Source of the DNA: UBA1479 sp002706405
GTDB lineage: Bacteria; Pseudomonadota; Alphaproteobacteria; Rhodospirillales; Casp-alpha2
Assembly (NCBI GenBank): GCA_963972255.1
Contig: CAXATO010000002.1
Coordinates: forward strand, 186,001-250,000
Length of the DNA stretch: 64,000 nucleotides
Direction: 5' to 3'
The notes under the pieces were generated by a model. The model was given only the letters and a program-made list of their open reading frames with translations. It had not been told where the DNA came from and did not search any database. This document shows positions 1 through 10,748 of the stretch, in pieces. Made by a program: the position numbers and the translations under genes. Each line of letters begins with the position of its first letter. The first letter of the stretch is position 1.

Positions 1-479
1 ATTTCGATGACCGGATCGGCGAGCCCCATGACATCGACGGCGCGGGCCCCGACGTCGGCGTCCGCCGGCAGTTCGACGATGCCGTCGTGTTCGTCCGACA
101 GGCCCATTTCCCGTTCCGACAGCAGCATGCCGTTGGACGTGACGCCGCGGATTTCCGTGGGCTTCAGGGTGATGCCCGTGCCCGGGACGTAGGAGCCCGA
201 GGGCGCGAATACGCCCTTCAGCCCGGTCCGCGCGTTGGGCGCGCCACAGACCAGTTCGATCGTTTCCGTGCCGGTGTTCACCTGGCAGACGCGCAGGCGA
301 TCCGCGTCGGGATGCTGCTTGGCGTCCAGCACTTCGCCGACGACGAAGGTTTCCAGGCCCTTGGCCCGGTCGGTCACCCCTTCGACCTCGAGCCCGACCA
401 TGGTCAGGCGGTCGAGAATCTCGTCCAGCGTCGCGTCCGTTTCCAGATGCTGCTTGAGCCAACCCAGAGTGAACTTCAT
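1..479 (-). CDS. pheT: Phenylalanyl-tRNA synthetase beta subunit, N-terminal part (truncated by window edge)
   Basis: The first ~159 residues of PheT are visible; the gene runs off the left edge. The protein starts MKFTLGWLKQHL and continues into the tRNA-binding OB-fold typical of the beta subunit, with ELVCGAPNA and KPTEIRGVTSNGMLLSE. PheT pairs with PheS as an alpha2beta2 enzyme that charges tRNA-Phe in the cytoplasm. Its ATG overlaps the pheS TGA as ATGA (476-479), so translation is probably coupled. Identity is secure from the motifs and from pheS next door; the catalytic-like and editing domains lie outside the window. Confidence 0.96.
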   Translation of the reverse strand, partial: MKFTLGWLKQHLETDATLDEILDRLTMVGLEVEGVTDRAKGLETFVVGEVLDAKQHPDADRLRVCQVNTGTETIELVCGAPNARTGLKGVFAPSGSYVPGTGITLKPTEIRGVTSNGMLLSEREMGLSDEHDGIVELPADADVGARAVDVMGLADPVIE

Positions 480-1558
480 CGGTTCAGCCCCCCGGTCAGC
501 GTCGGCATGTCGAGGGACGCGAAGCCGTAATGGCGCAGCCAGCGCAGGTCCGATTCATAGAACGTGCGCAGGTCCGGCACGCCGTATTTCAGCATGGCCA
601 TGCGCTCGACCCCCATGCCGAAGGCAAAGCCCTGGTATTTTTCGGGATCGACGCCGCAATTGCGCAGCACGTTGGGATTGACCATGCCGGCGCCCAGAAC
701 CTCGAGCCAATCGCCGCCGCGCCCGATCTTCAATTCACCGCCCTCGCGGGTGCAGCCGATGTCGACCTCGGCCGACGGCTCGGTGAAGGGGAAATAGCTG
801 GGCCGGAAGCGCACGGGCAGATCGTCGATGCCGAAAAAAGCCCGGCAGAAGTCTTCGAGACAGCCCTTCAGATGCCCCATATGGGTCTTCTCATCGACCA
901 GCAGGCCTTCGACCTGATGGAACATGGGCGAATGGGTCGCATCGTAATCGCAGCGATAGGTGCGGCCCGGCACGATCACCCGGTAGGGCGGCGGGCCGGC
1001 CTGCATGGTGCGGATCTGCACGGGGCTGGTATGGGTGCGCAGGACCAGGCGGCTTTCGTCCGTGCCGTCGGGTCCGGGCAGATAGAAGGTATCGTGATCC
1101 TGGCGGGCCGGGTGGTCCGCCGGAATGTTGAGGGCGGTGAAGTTGTGCCAGTCGTCCTCGACGTCCGGGCCTTCGGCGATGCCGAAACCCATGTCGCCCA
1201 GCACGGTAACGATTTCCTCGATGACCTGGCTGATCGGATGAATGCGCCCCGTTTCCTCGGGCCGGACCGGCAGGGTGACGTCGATCCGTTCCTCGCCCAG
1301 GCGGGCGTCGAGGGCCGCCCCCTCCATCGCCGCCTTGCGGGCGTCGAGCGCCTCTGCGACGGCGTCCTTGAGCGTGTTGAGCGCCTGGCCGGTGGCACGG
1401 CGCTGGTCGGGGTCCAGGGCGCCCAGGCCCTTCATCTGGTCGGTGATGCGGCCCTTCTTGCCCAGGGCCGCCACGCGCACTTGTTCGAGCGCGTCCAGAT
1501 CGCCCGCCGCCTCTACCGCGGCAAGCAGTTCCTCACGGAGCTTGTCGACACTCTCCAT
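476..1558 (-). CDS. pheS: Phenylalanyl-tRNA synthetase alpha subunit
   Basis: The 360-residue protein is of normal PheS length. It has an N-terminal helical region (DALEQVRVAALGKKGRIT) and then the class II synthetase core: motif 2-like FHQVEGLLVDE and motif 3-like GFAFGMGVERMAML near the C-terminus. It is the catalytic subunit charging tRNA-Phe. I chose ATG 1558 because GAGGCG lies about eight bases upstream; a GTG two codons earlier (1564) is possible. The gene follows rplT by ~80 bases on the same strand and is coupled to pheT by a 4-base overlap, so the four genes from rpmI to pheT look like one transcript. Confidence 0.97.
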   Translation of the reverse strand: MESVDKLREELLAAVEAAGDLDALEQVRVAALGKKGRITDQMKGLGALDPDQRRATGQALNTLKDAVAEALDARKAAMEGAALDARLGEERIDVTLPVRPEETGRIHPISQVIEEIVTVLGDMGFGIAEGPDVEDDWHNFTALNIPADHPARQDHDTFYLPGPDGTDESRLVLRTHTSPVQIRTMQAGPPPYRVIVPGRTYRCDYDATHSPMFHQVEGLLVDEKTHMGHLKGCLEDFCRAFFGIDDLPVRFRPSYFPFTEPSAEVDIGCTREGGELKIGRGGDWLEVLGAGMVNPNVLRNCGVDPEKYQGFAFGMGVERMAMLKYGVPDLRTFYESDLRWLRHYGFASLDMPTLTGGLNR

Positions 1559-1641
1559 GGCCACGCCTCGTCGATCAGATGCAGGTTCCGGAAGCGGCGC
1601 GCCACCCCTTGCCGGGATGGGCGCCGGGTCCCGGGTCGGGA

Positions 1642-2001
1642 TTAGTTGCCGAGGGCGGCCTGAGCCTGTTCCACCAGCGACTTGAAGGCTTCCGGTTCGC
1701 GCACCGCAATGTCCGACAGGACCTTGCGGTCAAGCTCGATCCCGGCCTTGTCCAGACCGTTGATGAACTGCGAATAGGTCATGCCGTGTTCGCGCACGCC
1801 CGCGTTGATGCGGGTGATCCAAAGACGGCGGAAGTTCCGCTTCTTGGCGCGGCGGTCGCGATAGGCGTATTGCAGCGCCTTTTCGACCTTTTCCAGCGAG
1901 ATGCGGAAGTTGTTCTTGTTCCGGCCACGGTAGCCCTTGGCGCGGGCGATGACCTTTTTGTGACGGGCGTGCGCGGTGACGCCCCGAGTGACTCGTGCCA
2001 T
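1642..2001 (-). CDS. rplT: 50S ribosomal protein L20
   Basis: The 119-residue protein matches L20 over its full length: MARVTRGVTAHARHKKVI, the RGRNKNNFR and RRAKKRNFRRLWITRIN blocks, and the C-terminal SQFINGLDKAGIELDRKVL. L20 is an early assembly protein of the large subunit and in some bacteria represses its own operon. The start is supported by AGGAGAG just upstream. It sits 34 bases after rpmI, the usual order. Confidence 0.98.
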   Translation of the reverse strand: MARVTRGVTAHARHKKVIARAKGYRGRNKNNFRISLEKVEKALQYAYRDRRAKKRNFRRLWITRINAGVREHGMTYSQFINGLDKAGIELDRKVLSDIAVREPEAFKSLVEQAQAALGN

Positions 2002-2035
2002 TGTCCAGCTCTCCTAATTCAAAAAATACGCGGCG

Positions 2036-2233
2036 TTAAAGGTAGGGCGCGAAGGATCGGATCTGGCGCGCGTTCGTCGCGTCCAGGACCATCGTGCCCC
2101 GTGCCTTGCGCTTCATCTTGGTGGAGCGCTTGCGCAGATTGTGGCGTTTGAAGGAGAAATTGCCGCGCACCTTGCCGGTTCCGGTAACCCGGAATCGTCC
2201 CTTGGTGCTGGACTTGGTCTTCAGCTTGGGCAT
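2036..2233 (-). CDS. rpmI: 50S ribosomal protein L35
   Basis: This 65-residue, strongly basic protein has the L35 start MPKLKTKSSTKGRF and the diagnostic KRHNLRKRSTKMKRKARGT block. AAAGGA precedes the ATG. It opens the rpmI-rplT-pheS-pheT cluster. In many bacteria infC lies immediately upstream; here the upstream neighbour is a histidine kinase gene, so infC must be elsewhere. Confidence 0.98.
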   Translation of the reverse strand: MPKLKTKSSTKGRFRVTGTGKVRGNFSFKRHNLRKRSTKMKRKARGTMVLDATNARQIRSFAPYL

Positions 2234-2353
2234 TTCGACATCCTTTCGTTCATGGGCACCGCCATGGGCGGGGCCGCAAGGTCTTGATCTACAGTCGTTT
2301 CGGGGCGGCCAGGCATGCCCGTTACAAAGCCATGCCGCCCGGTCGAGCCGCGG

Positions 2354-2382
2354 GTTATAGCGCCGAGGGCGGAATGATGCAA
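2354..2382 (-). promoter_or_regulatory. Predicted sigma-70-type promoter for rpmI-rplT-pheST
   Basis: Read on the minus strand, TTGCAT (2377-2382) is followed after exactly 17 bases by TATAAC (2354-2359). Transcription would begin near 2347 and give a leader of about 110 bases before rpmI. The leader includes GC-rich inverted stretches (GGGCGGC ... GCCGCCC, within about 2290-2345) that could form a hairpin. Spacing and hexamers are good; the assignment is prediction only. Confidence 0.5.
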
Positions 2383-2414
2383 GGGCCCCCGGAAAATAAG
2401 GGATAAGGGGGCGT

Positions 2415-4331
2415 TCAGCCCGTCGGCGCGGGGGCCTGATACTCCGGCAGGTCGACGGTCACCGTCGTGCCCTCGCCGAGGCGGCTTTCGAGGGCGATGG
2501 CACCACCGTGCATTTCCACCAATGACCGGGAAATGGCGAGGCCCAGGCCCCAGCCCTTTTCCTCCGTATAGGGTGCTTGCGGATGGCCCGGAAACGGCGA
2601 TTGCGCGCCGCCGGCGAAGGCGGCCTTGATGTCGTTCACGCGGTCGGGCGCAATGCCGATGCCCGTATCGGACACCTGGATGCGCACGATGCCGGCCCCG
2701 GCTTCCGCCTGCACGGAGATTCGCCCCCCCGGATCCGTGAATTTCACGGCATTGGACAGAAGGTTCAGCAGCGTCTGCTTGATGGCGCGCCGATCGGCAT
2801 GGATCAGCGGCAGATCGCCGGGCACCCGGGTTTCCAGATCGATGTCCTTGGCGCGGACGACTTCGGCCATGGTTTGCACGCAATCGGCGACGATCTCGGC
2901 AACCTGTTCCGGCCCCAGGCTCAGCGCCGTGCGCCCCGCCTCGATCGCCGAGATGTCCAGAAGATCATTGACCAACTCGAGCAAGTGGCTGGCGCTGGCA
3001 TGGATGTCGGCCGAATATTCCCGGCGCTTTTCCGCATTGGGCGCGCCGAAGTAATCGTTGGCCAGGATGTCGGAGAAACCCAGGATGGCGTTCAAGGGGG
3101 TGCGCAATTCATGGCTCATGGCGGCCAGGAATTCGGACTTGGCGCGGTTCGCTTCCTCGGCGGCGCGCAGGGCCGCATCGCGGGCGCGCTGGGCCCGGCG
3201 TTCCTGGGTCACATCCGTGCCGGTGCCGCGGTATCCGGCAAACCGGCCGTCCTCGGTGAACAGGGGCTTGCCGCTGATCCGGGCCGACCGCAGATTTCCC
3301 TCACTGTCCCTGAACCGGTATTCGAAATCACGGAAGGGGCGGTGGTTTTCCAGATCGTCCATATGGCGGCGCCATTTCTCCTGGTCCGTGTCCTCGCGGG
3401 CCACCTCGGCCCGATGCCGGCCCAGATAGCTCGTCGGATCGAAGCCGATAATTTCGCCCGTGCGGCGGGAGAAATAACTGAACCGCAGGTCCGCATCCAT
3501 TTCCCATAGCCAGTCGGACGCGACCTCGGCGAAGTCACGGAACCGCGCCTCGCTTTCCGCCAATTTGCGCTGGGCCGAGACCTGTTCGGTCAGATCGACG
3601 CTGACCGAACCGACCTTGATGATATTGCCGTCGGGGTCTCGGATCGGGAATTTGGTGATATTCAGGATGCGTCGTTGGCCGTCGGCGAAGGTGCGTTCAA
3701 CCTGACGGCTGAGCGTGTTGCCGGTTGTCAGGACATGACGTTCCTGTTGATTCATGACGGTCGCCTCGGCCGGCGACTGGAAATCCTCGATCTGGTCCGA
3801 CCGGCGGCCAACCATGGTGTCGATGTCAAAACCGTACCAATCCGTATAGGTTCGATTTGGCCGCTCGACGATATGGTTTTCATCCTTGATCAACAACCCG
3901 ACGGGGACATTCTCGAACACCGACCGCAGAACGCTTTCGCTGTCTTCGAGCGCCACCTTCTGGCGGGCGACCAGGCCCGTCTGGCGGACCATCTGCAGCA
4001 CGGTGATGACCAACCCGACCAGGATGAAGACCGCCGACAGTCCGTTGAAATACCAGCTGTAGGTCAGATGAAGGGCGGTCATGGCCGGCATCGCCGCCTC
4101 AATGGCCGGCCGGCTGACCATCAGGTAAAGGTCGGCGATGTACAGGGACACGCCGCACCACAGGCCGGCCAGGATAAGGCCGACGCCCGGCGTGGCCCCC
4201 GCCTGTCGCAGCGCCCGCCAGCGCAGCAACGCCGCCGTGGTCCCGGCAAAGGCCACGGCGACCAGCAACAAATCCGTGGTGACCATGACGCCCCACGGCG
4301 GAAACCGTTCGAGAATTGATCCGTCCTGCAT
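2415..4331 (-). CDS. Membrane-bound PAS-domain sensor histidine kinase
   Basis: The 638-residue protein has three likely membrane helices (about 18-38, 48-70, 92-116), two PAS/PAC modules (about 133-255 and 258-380), then HisKA with the phospho-acceptor His407 in SHELRTPLN and a HATPase domain with N box (LLNLLSNAVKF, ~521-531), G1 (DTGIGIA, ~555) and G2 (GWGLGLA, ~593). It should autophosphorylate and pass phosphate to a response regulator, but none is encoded nearby. I start it at ATG 4331, which leaves a 44-base gap to the upstream gene and places the first membrane helix near the N-terminus. A longer frame to 4472 would overlap that gene and adds no recognisable sequence. The signal is unknown. 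Confidence 0.9.
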   Translation of the reverse strand: MQDGSILERFPPWGVMVTTDLLLVAVAFAGTTAALLRWRALRQAGATPGVGLILAGLWCGVSLYIADLYLMVSRPAIEAAMPAMTALHLTYSWYFNGLSAVFILVGLVITVLQMVRQTGLVARQKVALEDSESVLRSVFENVPVGLLIKDENHIVERPNRTYTDWYGFDIDTMVGRRSDQIEDFQSPAEATVMNQQERHVLTTGNTLSRQVERTFADGQRRILNITKFPIRDPDGNIIKVGSVSVDLTEQVSAQRKLAESEARFRDFAEVASDWLWEMDADLRFSYFSRRTGEIIGFDPTSYLGRHRAEVAREDTDQEKWRRHMDDLENHRPFRDFEYRFRDSEGNLRSARISGKPLFTEDGRFAGYRGTGTDVTQERRAQRARDAALRAAEEANRAKSEFLAAMSHELRTPLNAILGFSDILANDYFGAPNAEKRREYSADIHASASHLLELVNDLLDISAIEAGRTALSLGPEQVAEIVADCVQTMAEVVRAKDIDLETRVPGDLPLIHADRRAIKQTLLNLLSNAVKFTDPGGRISVQAEAGAGIVRIQVSDTGIGIAPDRVNDIKAAFAGGAQSPFPGHPQAPYTEEKGWGLGLAISRSLVEMHGGAIALESRLGEGTTVTVDLPEYQAPAPTG

Positions 4332-4375
4332 TTTCGCCCCCCAAGGCGCCCCTCCCGGCGCGCCCGAACGCAGGT

Positions 4376-5125
4376 CTATTCGATAATCGTCACCCCGCCA
4401 CGGAAGCTGAAGGTCCCCGATTTCGACATTCCGACGATGATACAACCATCTCCCTGGTTGTAAATCTGCCACCCCCGCAACAGGATCGATTGCCCCACTG
4501 CAATGGGATGAAGAGTCGCTCTGCCGGACAGATTTTCAACAACGCCCTTGCCGTCCTTATCGGCCGTCAGGAAATAGCGGCCGGACTTGTCGGCATTGAA
4601 CTGCGCTTTCTGGCAGACGTAAACGTGGCGCGTGTGATGGGACATTTTCTCCATCTCGGCGACCGCCTTGGCGAACTGGATGCAGCGTTCGGTCACCTGT
4701 TCGTCCGACGCGAACTTGGACAGGCCGACCAATTGGCGCTGGGTAAACTCCGTGTACACGATGCCCGCCGGGATCCGGTATTGCTCCTTGATTTGGGCGC
4801 AGGCATCGAAATCCTGGATCTTGAAGCCTTCCTTGGCGGCGCGGCGGGCGAATTTGTTGGCCTTGCTGGCCAATTCCTTCGCCCGGGCGTCAAGCGCTTC
4901 CTGGCTGTCTTTGGCGACATGGCCCATTACCTGATAGGCGTACCAGCCCAAAAGGGCTACGGCCGGCACGACAAGGATCAGGATAAAGCCCCAGAAGAAG
5001 CTTTTGGGCAGGCCCTTCTTGGCCTTGCCGCCGCCCTTTCCCTTCCCTTTCGCCTTGCCCTTTGCCGTCGGCTTCGCTTTCGCCGGGGTGGGCCCGTTAC
5101 CGGGTGGTTTTACTTGGTCCGCCAT
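4376..5125 (-). CDS. Single-pass membrane protein with Lys-rich N-terminal tail, function unknown
   Basis: The 249-residue protein begins with a ~38-residue Lys/Gly/Ala low-complexity tail (KGKAKGKGKGGGKAKKG), then one membrane helix at about 43-65 (FILILVVPAVALLGWYAY), then an exported domain of ~180 residues. That domain holds four cysteines (in DACAQIK, ERCIQFA, VYVCQKA and DGCIIVG), suggesting disulfides in the periplasm. The positive tail predicts N-in topology. I recognise no family. It lies 44 bases upstream of the histidine kinase gene on the same strand, so the two are probably co-transcribed and may work together; that link is inference. AGGAT precedes the ATG. Confidence 0.75.
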   Translation of the reverse strand: MADQVKPPGNGPTPAKAKPTAKGKAKGKGKGGGKAKKGLPKSFFWGFILILVVPAVALLGWYAYQVMGHVAKDSQEALDARAKELASKANKFARRAAKEGFKIQDFDACAQIKEQYRIPAGIVYTEFTQRQLVGLSKFASDEQVTERCIQFAKAVAEMEKMSHHTRHVYVCQKAQFNADKSGRYFLTADKDGKGVVENLSGRATLHPIAVGQSILLRGWQIYNQGDGCIIVGMSKSGTFSFRGGVTIIE

Positions 5126-5293
5126 GATCCTGCTGTTCTCGGGTTCGTGTCGCCGTCAGTCCAGCGGGAACTTGGCCGCCGTCCGCTACATTACCGCGAA
5201 ATCCGCGCCAATACAGCCCCCAGCCGTCCGCGACGCCGCATCCGGCGCCATTCCATTGACCCGGCAGGGTGCCGCCTTCATTCTGGCCGCGCC

Positions 5294-6310
5294 ATGCTGT
5301 TGATCGGACTTATCGACGGGGGGACGGCGGCCTTCGATCCCCTGGTTTTATTGCTGCTCGCCCTGCTGCTTGACGCCTACCTGGGCGACACGCCGTGGCT
5401 GTTCAAGCGCGCCCGGCATCCGGTGGCCCTGCTGGGCAACGTCATCGACTGGCTCGACCGCAAGCTGAACCGCGACAAACGTCCGGAAATGGACCGCGCT
5501 GTGCGCGGCGCCGTCGCCGTCCTTGCCGTGGTCGCATTGACCGGCGGCCTGGGGTTGGGCGTGGCCTGGCTGTCCTTCGCCCATCCCTGGGGCTGGATCG
5601 TCGAACTGTTCTGCATCGTTCTGTTGATCGCGCAGCGGGGGCTTTACGATCATGTCCGCGCCGTGCGCCGGGGGCTGGACGACAACCTGGAGGCCGGGCG
5701 CGAAGCCGTGTCGCATATCGTCGGGCGCGACCCGCAACAGCTCGACAGCCACGGCGTCGCCCGCGCCGCCATCGAATCGACGGCCGAGAATTTCTGCGAC
5801 GGGGTCGTCGCGCCGGTCTTTTTCTATGTGCTGTTCGGCGCCCCCGGCCTGTTCATCTACAAGGCCGTCAACACCATGGACAGCATGATCGGGCACCGCA
5901 CGCCCAAGTACCGGGCCTTCGGCATGACGGCGGCGCGGCTGGACGACGTGCTGAACCTGATCCCGGCCCGGCTGTCGGGCCTGTTCATTTGCCTGGGCGC
6001 CCCCTTCGCGCCGGGCGGCCAGCCCTGGCAGGCGATCAAGGTCATGCTGCGCGACGCCGGCAAGCACCGGTCGCTCAACGCCGGCTGGCCGGAAGGGGCC
6101 ATGGCCGGGGCCCTCGGCCTGGCCCTCGCCGGGCCGCGCCGCTATGCCCAGGATGTCGCCCGCGATCCCTGGATCGGCCACGGCACGGCCAAAGCCACGG
6201 CCGGGGACATCGGCCGCGCTCTCTATCTGTACGCCGTCGCCTGCCTGATCAACGCGGGTTGGGTCGCCGCCCTTGCCGTAGTGCGCTTTTCCCTGCCCGC
6301 CGCCGGCTAG
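5294..6310 (+). CDS. cobD: Adenosylcobinamide-phosphate synthase (CobD/CbiB)
   Basis: The 338-residue membrane protein carries the CobD/CbiB hallmarks: HPVALLGNVIDWLD near the N-terminus, ESTAENFCDGVVAPVFFY in the middle, NTMDSMIGH, and LDDVLNLIPARLSG. The enzyme joins aminopropanol phosphate (or an equivalent) to adenosylcobyric acid at the inner membrane, late in cobalamin synthesis. Several hydrophobic segments fit a polytopic protein. The ATG at 5294 begins just before the first hydrophobic block, but its ribosome site is weak, so the exact start is uncertain; the frame is open far upstream without family similarity. No other cob gene is visible, and I found no B12-box riboswitch before it. 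Confidence 0.9.
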   Translation: MLLIGLIDGGTAAFDPLVLLLLALLLDAYLGDTPWLFKRARHPVALLGNVIDWLDRKLNRDKRPEMDRAVRGAVAVLAVVALTGGLGLGVAWLSFAHPWGWIVELFCIVLLIAQRGLYDHVRAVRRGLDDNLEAGREAVSHIVGRDPQQLDSHGVARAAIESTAENFCDGVVAPVFFYVLFGAPGLFIYKAVNTMDSMIGHRTPKYRAFGMTAARLDDVLNLIPARLSGLFICLGAPFAPGGQPWQAIKVMLRDAGKHRSLNAGWPEGAMAGALGLALAGPRRYAQDVARDPWIGHGTAKATAGDIGRALYLYAVACLINAGWVAALAVVRFSLPAAG

Positions 6311-6433
6311 ACGCACCGACGCAACAGAGCGTTGCCGCCCCGGCGTCGGACGGGCAGAATGCGTGAACCCGCGCCGCCCCAAGGCATCGGGACCTATAAT
6401 ATAAATGCACGACAGGGAGCACCTCCGCAGGCC

Positions 6434-8400
<1,967 letters not shown>

Positions 8401-8404
<4 letters not shown>

Positions 8405-9321
8405 ATCGCGGCGCGGCCGGGGGCGGCCTGGAACCGCGCGACCTCCGCCAGCAGCCAATCCCGGAACAGGCGGCACTCGGGCGTTTCGGCGCGGCCCGCG
8501 GGCGACAGCAGAAAATACGCCGGCTGCAGGGCAAGAGACGGCCCGAAGGGCACGACCAGACGCCCCGCGTCGATGTCCTCTGCCGCCAAGGACCATCGGC
8601 CGAGCGCCACCCCGGCCCCGGCGATCGCCGCCTGCAAAACGTTTTCCGGCGCCGTAAACCGCGGCCCGTCGTCGGCGGGCACATCCGGGCAGCCGGCCGC
8701 CGCCAGCCATGACCGCCAATCCGGCGCCAGCGGATCGAAGGTGACGGAATCGTCGTGCAGCAGGGTGAAGCGGCCGAGATCGCGGGGCCGGTCGAGTGGC
8801 CCATCTGCCGCCAGCAGCGCGGGGGCCGCCAGGGGGACGACCATTTCGTCGAACAGGCGCCGCGCCGCCAGCCCCGGATAAGTCCCCATGCCGAAACGGA
8901 TCGCCATGTCGGCCTCACCGGCGATCAGGTCCGCCCGGTCGCGGGTCGCCACGATCTGCACCTGCAGACCGGCCGGCCGCCGGTCCAGGCGCGGAATCAG
9001 CCATTTCATGGCAAAGGACGGCACGCAGGACAGGACCAAGGGTCCGGGCTTGGGTGGGTGGATATGCGCGACCGCCCCCGCCAGTTCCTCGAACCCGCGG
9101 CGCACCCCCGGATAGATGGCCCGTGCCGCCGCCGTCGGCGCCACCGCCCGCACCTCGCGGCGGAACAGGGCGAGACCCAGAACATCCTCCAACAGCTTGA
9201 TCTGATGGCTGACCGCCGACGGGGTGACGTTCAATTCCCGCGCCGCCGCGATGAAGCTTTCATGGCGGAACGCGACTTCAAAAGCGCGCAGCGCCTTCAG
9301 GGGCGGAAGCTTGGCAAACAT
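8401..9321 (-). CDS. LysR-family regulator, GcvA type
   Basis: The 306-residue protein has an N-terminal winged helix-turn-helix (PPLKALRAFEVAFRHESFIAA, then LNVTPSAVSHQIKLLEDVLG) and a ligand-binding domain, as in GcvA-like LysR proteins. It is divergent from the enoyl-CoA hydratase gene with 150 bases between, the usual arrangement for a LysR regulator and its target, so it probably controls that gene. The effector is unknown. One of three GcvA-type paralogs in this window (also 10749 and 28796). Confidence 0.9.
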
Positions 9322-9471
9322 GAGTTATTTTTTCTCAGGCGATAAGTGAAGTCTATACGTTTGTTTTTCTGATGTTGGTGAGCTTTATAAAACAGTATCG
9401 AAAACAAGGATTATTAATTTTCATCCTCAGGTGACGATACGGCCCTGGGGCCGACGAAAAGGATCCCGACC
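9322..9471. promoter_or_regulatory. Divergent LysR/enoyl-CoA hydratase control region
   Basis: This 150-base gap is markedly AT-rich (runs such as TTATTTTTTCTCAGG, TTTGTTTTTC and GGATTATTAATTTTCATCC) against GC-rich flanks. It must hold both promoters and, by analogy with other LysR loci, the regulator's T-N11-A sites, but I cannot single out one convincing operator. Confidence 0.4.
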
Positions 9472-10266
9472 ATGACCGACGACCCTGTTCTCTATGATCA
9501 ACGCCACGGCGTGGCGATCTTGACCCTGAACCGCCCTGACCAGTTAAACGCCCTGAACTTCGCCCTGATCGACCGTTTCTTGGTCCATCTCGACGCCATC
9601 GAGCGCGACGAGATGGTCCGCGCCGTGATCGTCACCGGCGCCGGCGACCGGGCCTTCAGTGCCGGCGCCGACATCAAGGAATTCGCCCATTCCGTGGCCG
9701 CCGGGGTCGAGGTCGCCCTGCGTGATTTCGTCGCCAGGGGGCAGACCTTCACGGCGCGGATCGAACGCTTTCCCAAGCCCCTCATCGGCGCCGTCAACGG
9801 GCTCGCCTTCGGCGGCGGCTGTGAAATGCTGGAAGCCATGCCGCTGGCGGTGGCGGCGGCCACCGCAACCTTCACCAAGCCGGAAATCAACCTGGGCTTT
9901 CCCCCGCCCTTCGGCGGCACCCAGCGCCTACCGCGGCTGATCGGGCGCAAGCGCGCCCTGGAAATGATCCTGACCGGCGATCCCATCACCGCCGAGGACG
10001 CCCGGCAGGCGGGACTGGTCAACCGGGTCGTGCCGAAAGCCCGGTTGATGGCCGAGGCCGAAAGCCTGGCCCAGCGGATCATCGAAAAGGCGCCCGTCAG
10101 CGTCGCCGCCAGCCTGGCCGCCGTGACCCGCGGCATCAATCTGAGCATCGACGAGGGCCTGGCCATGGAAGCGGCGCAATTCGCCCGCGCCGCCGCCACA
10201 CCGGCGGTCACGCAGGGCATCGCCCGGTTCCTGGCCCGGTCGGCGGGACCCCGGGCGGCCGAATGA
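9472..10266 (+). CDS. Enoyl-CoA hydratase/isomerase family protein
   Basis: The 264-residue crotonase-fold protein has the oxyanion-hole blocks GAGDRAFSAGADIKEF (~58-73) and NGLAFGGGCEM (~107-118), and both catalytic glutamates expected of a hydratase, in GGGCE and KPEINLGF (~138). It should hydrate a 2-enoyl-CoA in fatty-acid or branched-acid breakdown; the substrate cannot be told. AAAAGGATC precedes the ATG. A GcvA-type LysR regulator is transcribed divergently and may control it. Confidence 0.88.
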   Translation: MTDDPVLYDQRHGVAILTLNRPDQLNALNFALIDRFLVHLDAIERDEMVRAVIVTGAGDRAFSAGADIKEFAHSVAAGVEVALRDFVARGQTFTARIERFPKPLIGAVNGLAFGGGCEMLEAMPLAVAAATATFTKPEINLGFPPPFGGTQRLPRLIGRKRALEMILTGDPITAEDARQAGLVNRVVPKARLMAEAESLAQRIIEKAPVSVAASLAAVTRGINLSIDEGLAMEAAQFARAAATPAVTQGIARFLARSAGPRAAE

Positions 10267-10280
10267 GCCCGATGGGGCGG

Positions 10281-10697
10281 CTACGGCCCTTCGAAGCGCT
10301 GGCCGGAAATGGCCGGATGGTAGATCGGCTGAATCACGTTGCCGGCCGGGTCCGTGCAGTGGAACGAGCGCGCCCCGTCGAAATGGTCCGCCGGCGTATC
10401 CAGCAGGTTGACGTCCTTGGCCTTCATGAAGTCGTACCAGGCCTGGAGGTCTTCCTTGGTGTCGACGACGAAGCCGAAGTGATCCATGGGCCGCTTGGCC
10501 GGCGGCGTCTCGCCGGGCCGGGCGCGACCGAGGGACAGGTTGTCGTTGCCGAGCGTCAGGTAGACCAGATCGTCGTTGAAGCGGCTGAGTTCGCGCATCC
10601 CCAGGATGTCGCGGTAGAAGCGCTCACATTCGTCGAAATTCTCGACCACCAGGGCGAGATGGCGCAGGCCGTTCAAGGGCGGCGGGGTTGCGGGCAT
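10281..10697 (-). CDS. VOC (glyoxalase/bleomycin-resistance fold) protein
   Basis: The 138-residue protein is one vicinal-oxygen-chelate unit pair: LRHLALVVENFDECERFYRDILGM (~12-35) and MDHFGFVVDTKEDLQAW (~72-88), ending DPAGNVIQPIYHP. Histidines at the first strand of each module fit metal ligands. The usual glutamate in the last motif (GN-x-I-E) is a glutamine here, so metal binding or chemistry may differ. CAGGAGGA gives a strong ribosome site. It lies 51 bases beyond the LysR gene 10749-11636 on the same strand and may share its transcript. Substrate unknown. Confidence 0.82.
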   Translation of the reverse strand: MPATPPPLNGLRHLALVVENFDECERFYRDILGMRELSRFNDDLVYLTLGNDNLSLGRARPGETPPAKRPMDHFGFVVDTKEDLQAWYDFMKAKDVNLLDTPADHFDGARSFHCTDPAGNVIQPIYHPAISGQRFEGP

Positions 10698-10748
10698 GGT
10701 GACGTTCCTCCTGTTTTGCCGCCACCTTAGAAGGCCATCGGTCCGCCG

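Noticed and set aside
5126..5293. Cobalamin riboswitch before cobD
   Set aside because: I find no B12-box or conserved core in the 168-base gap.
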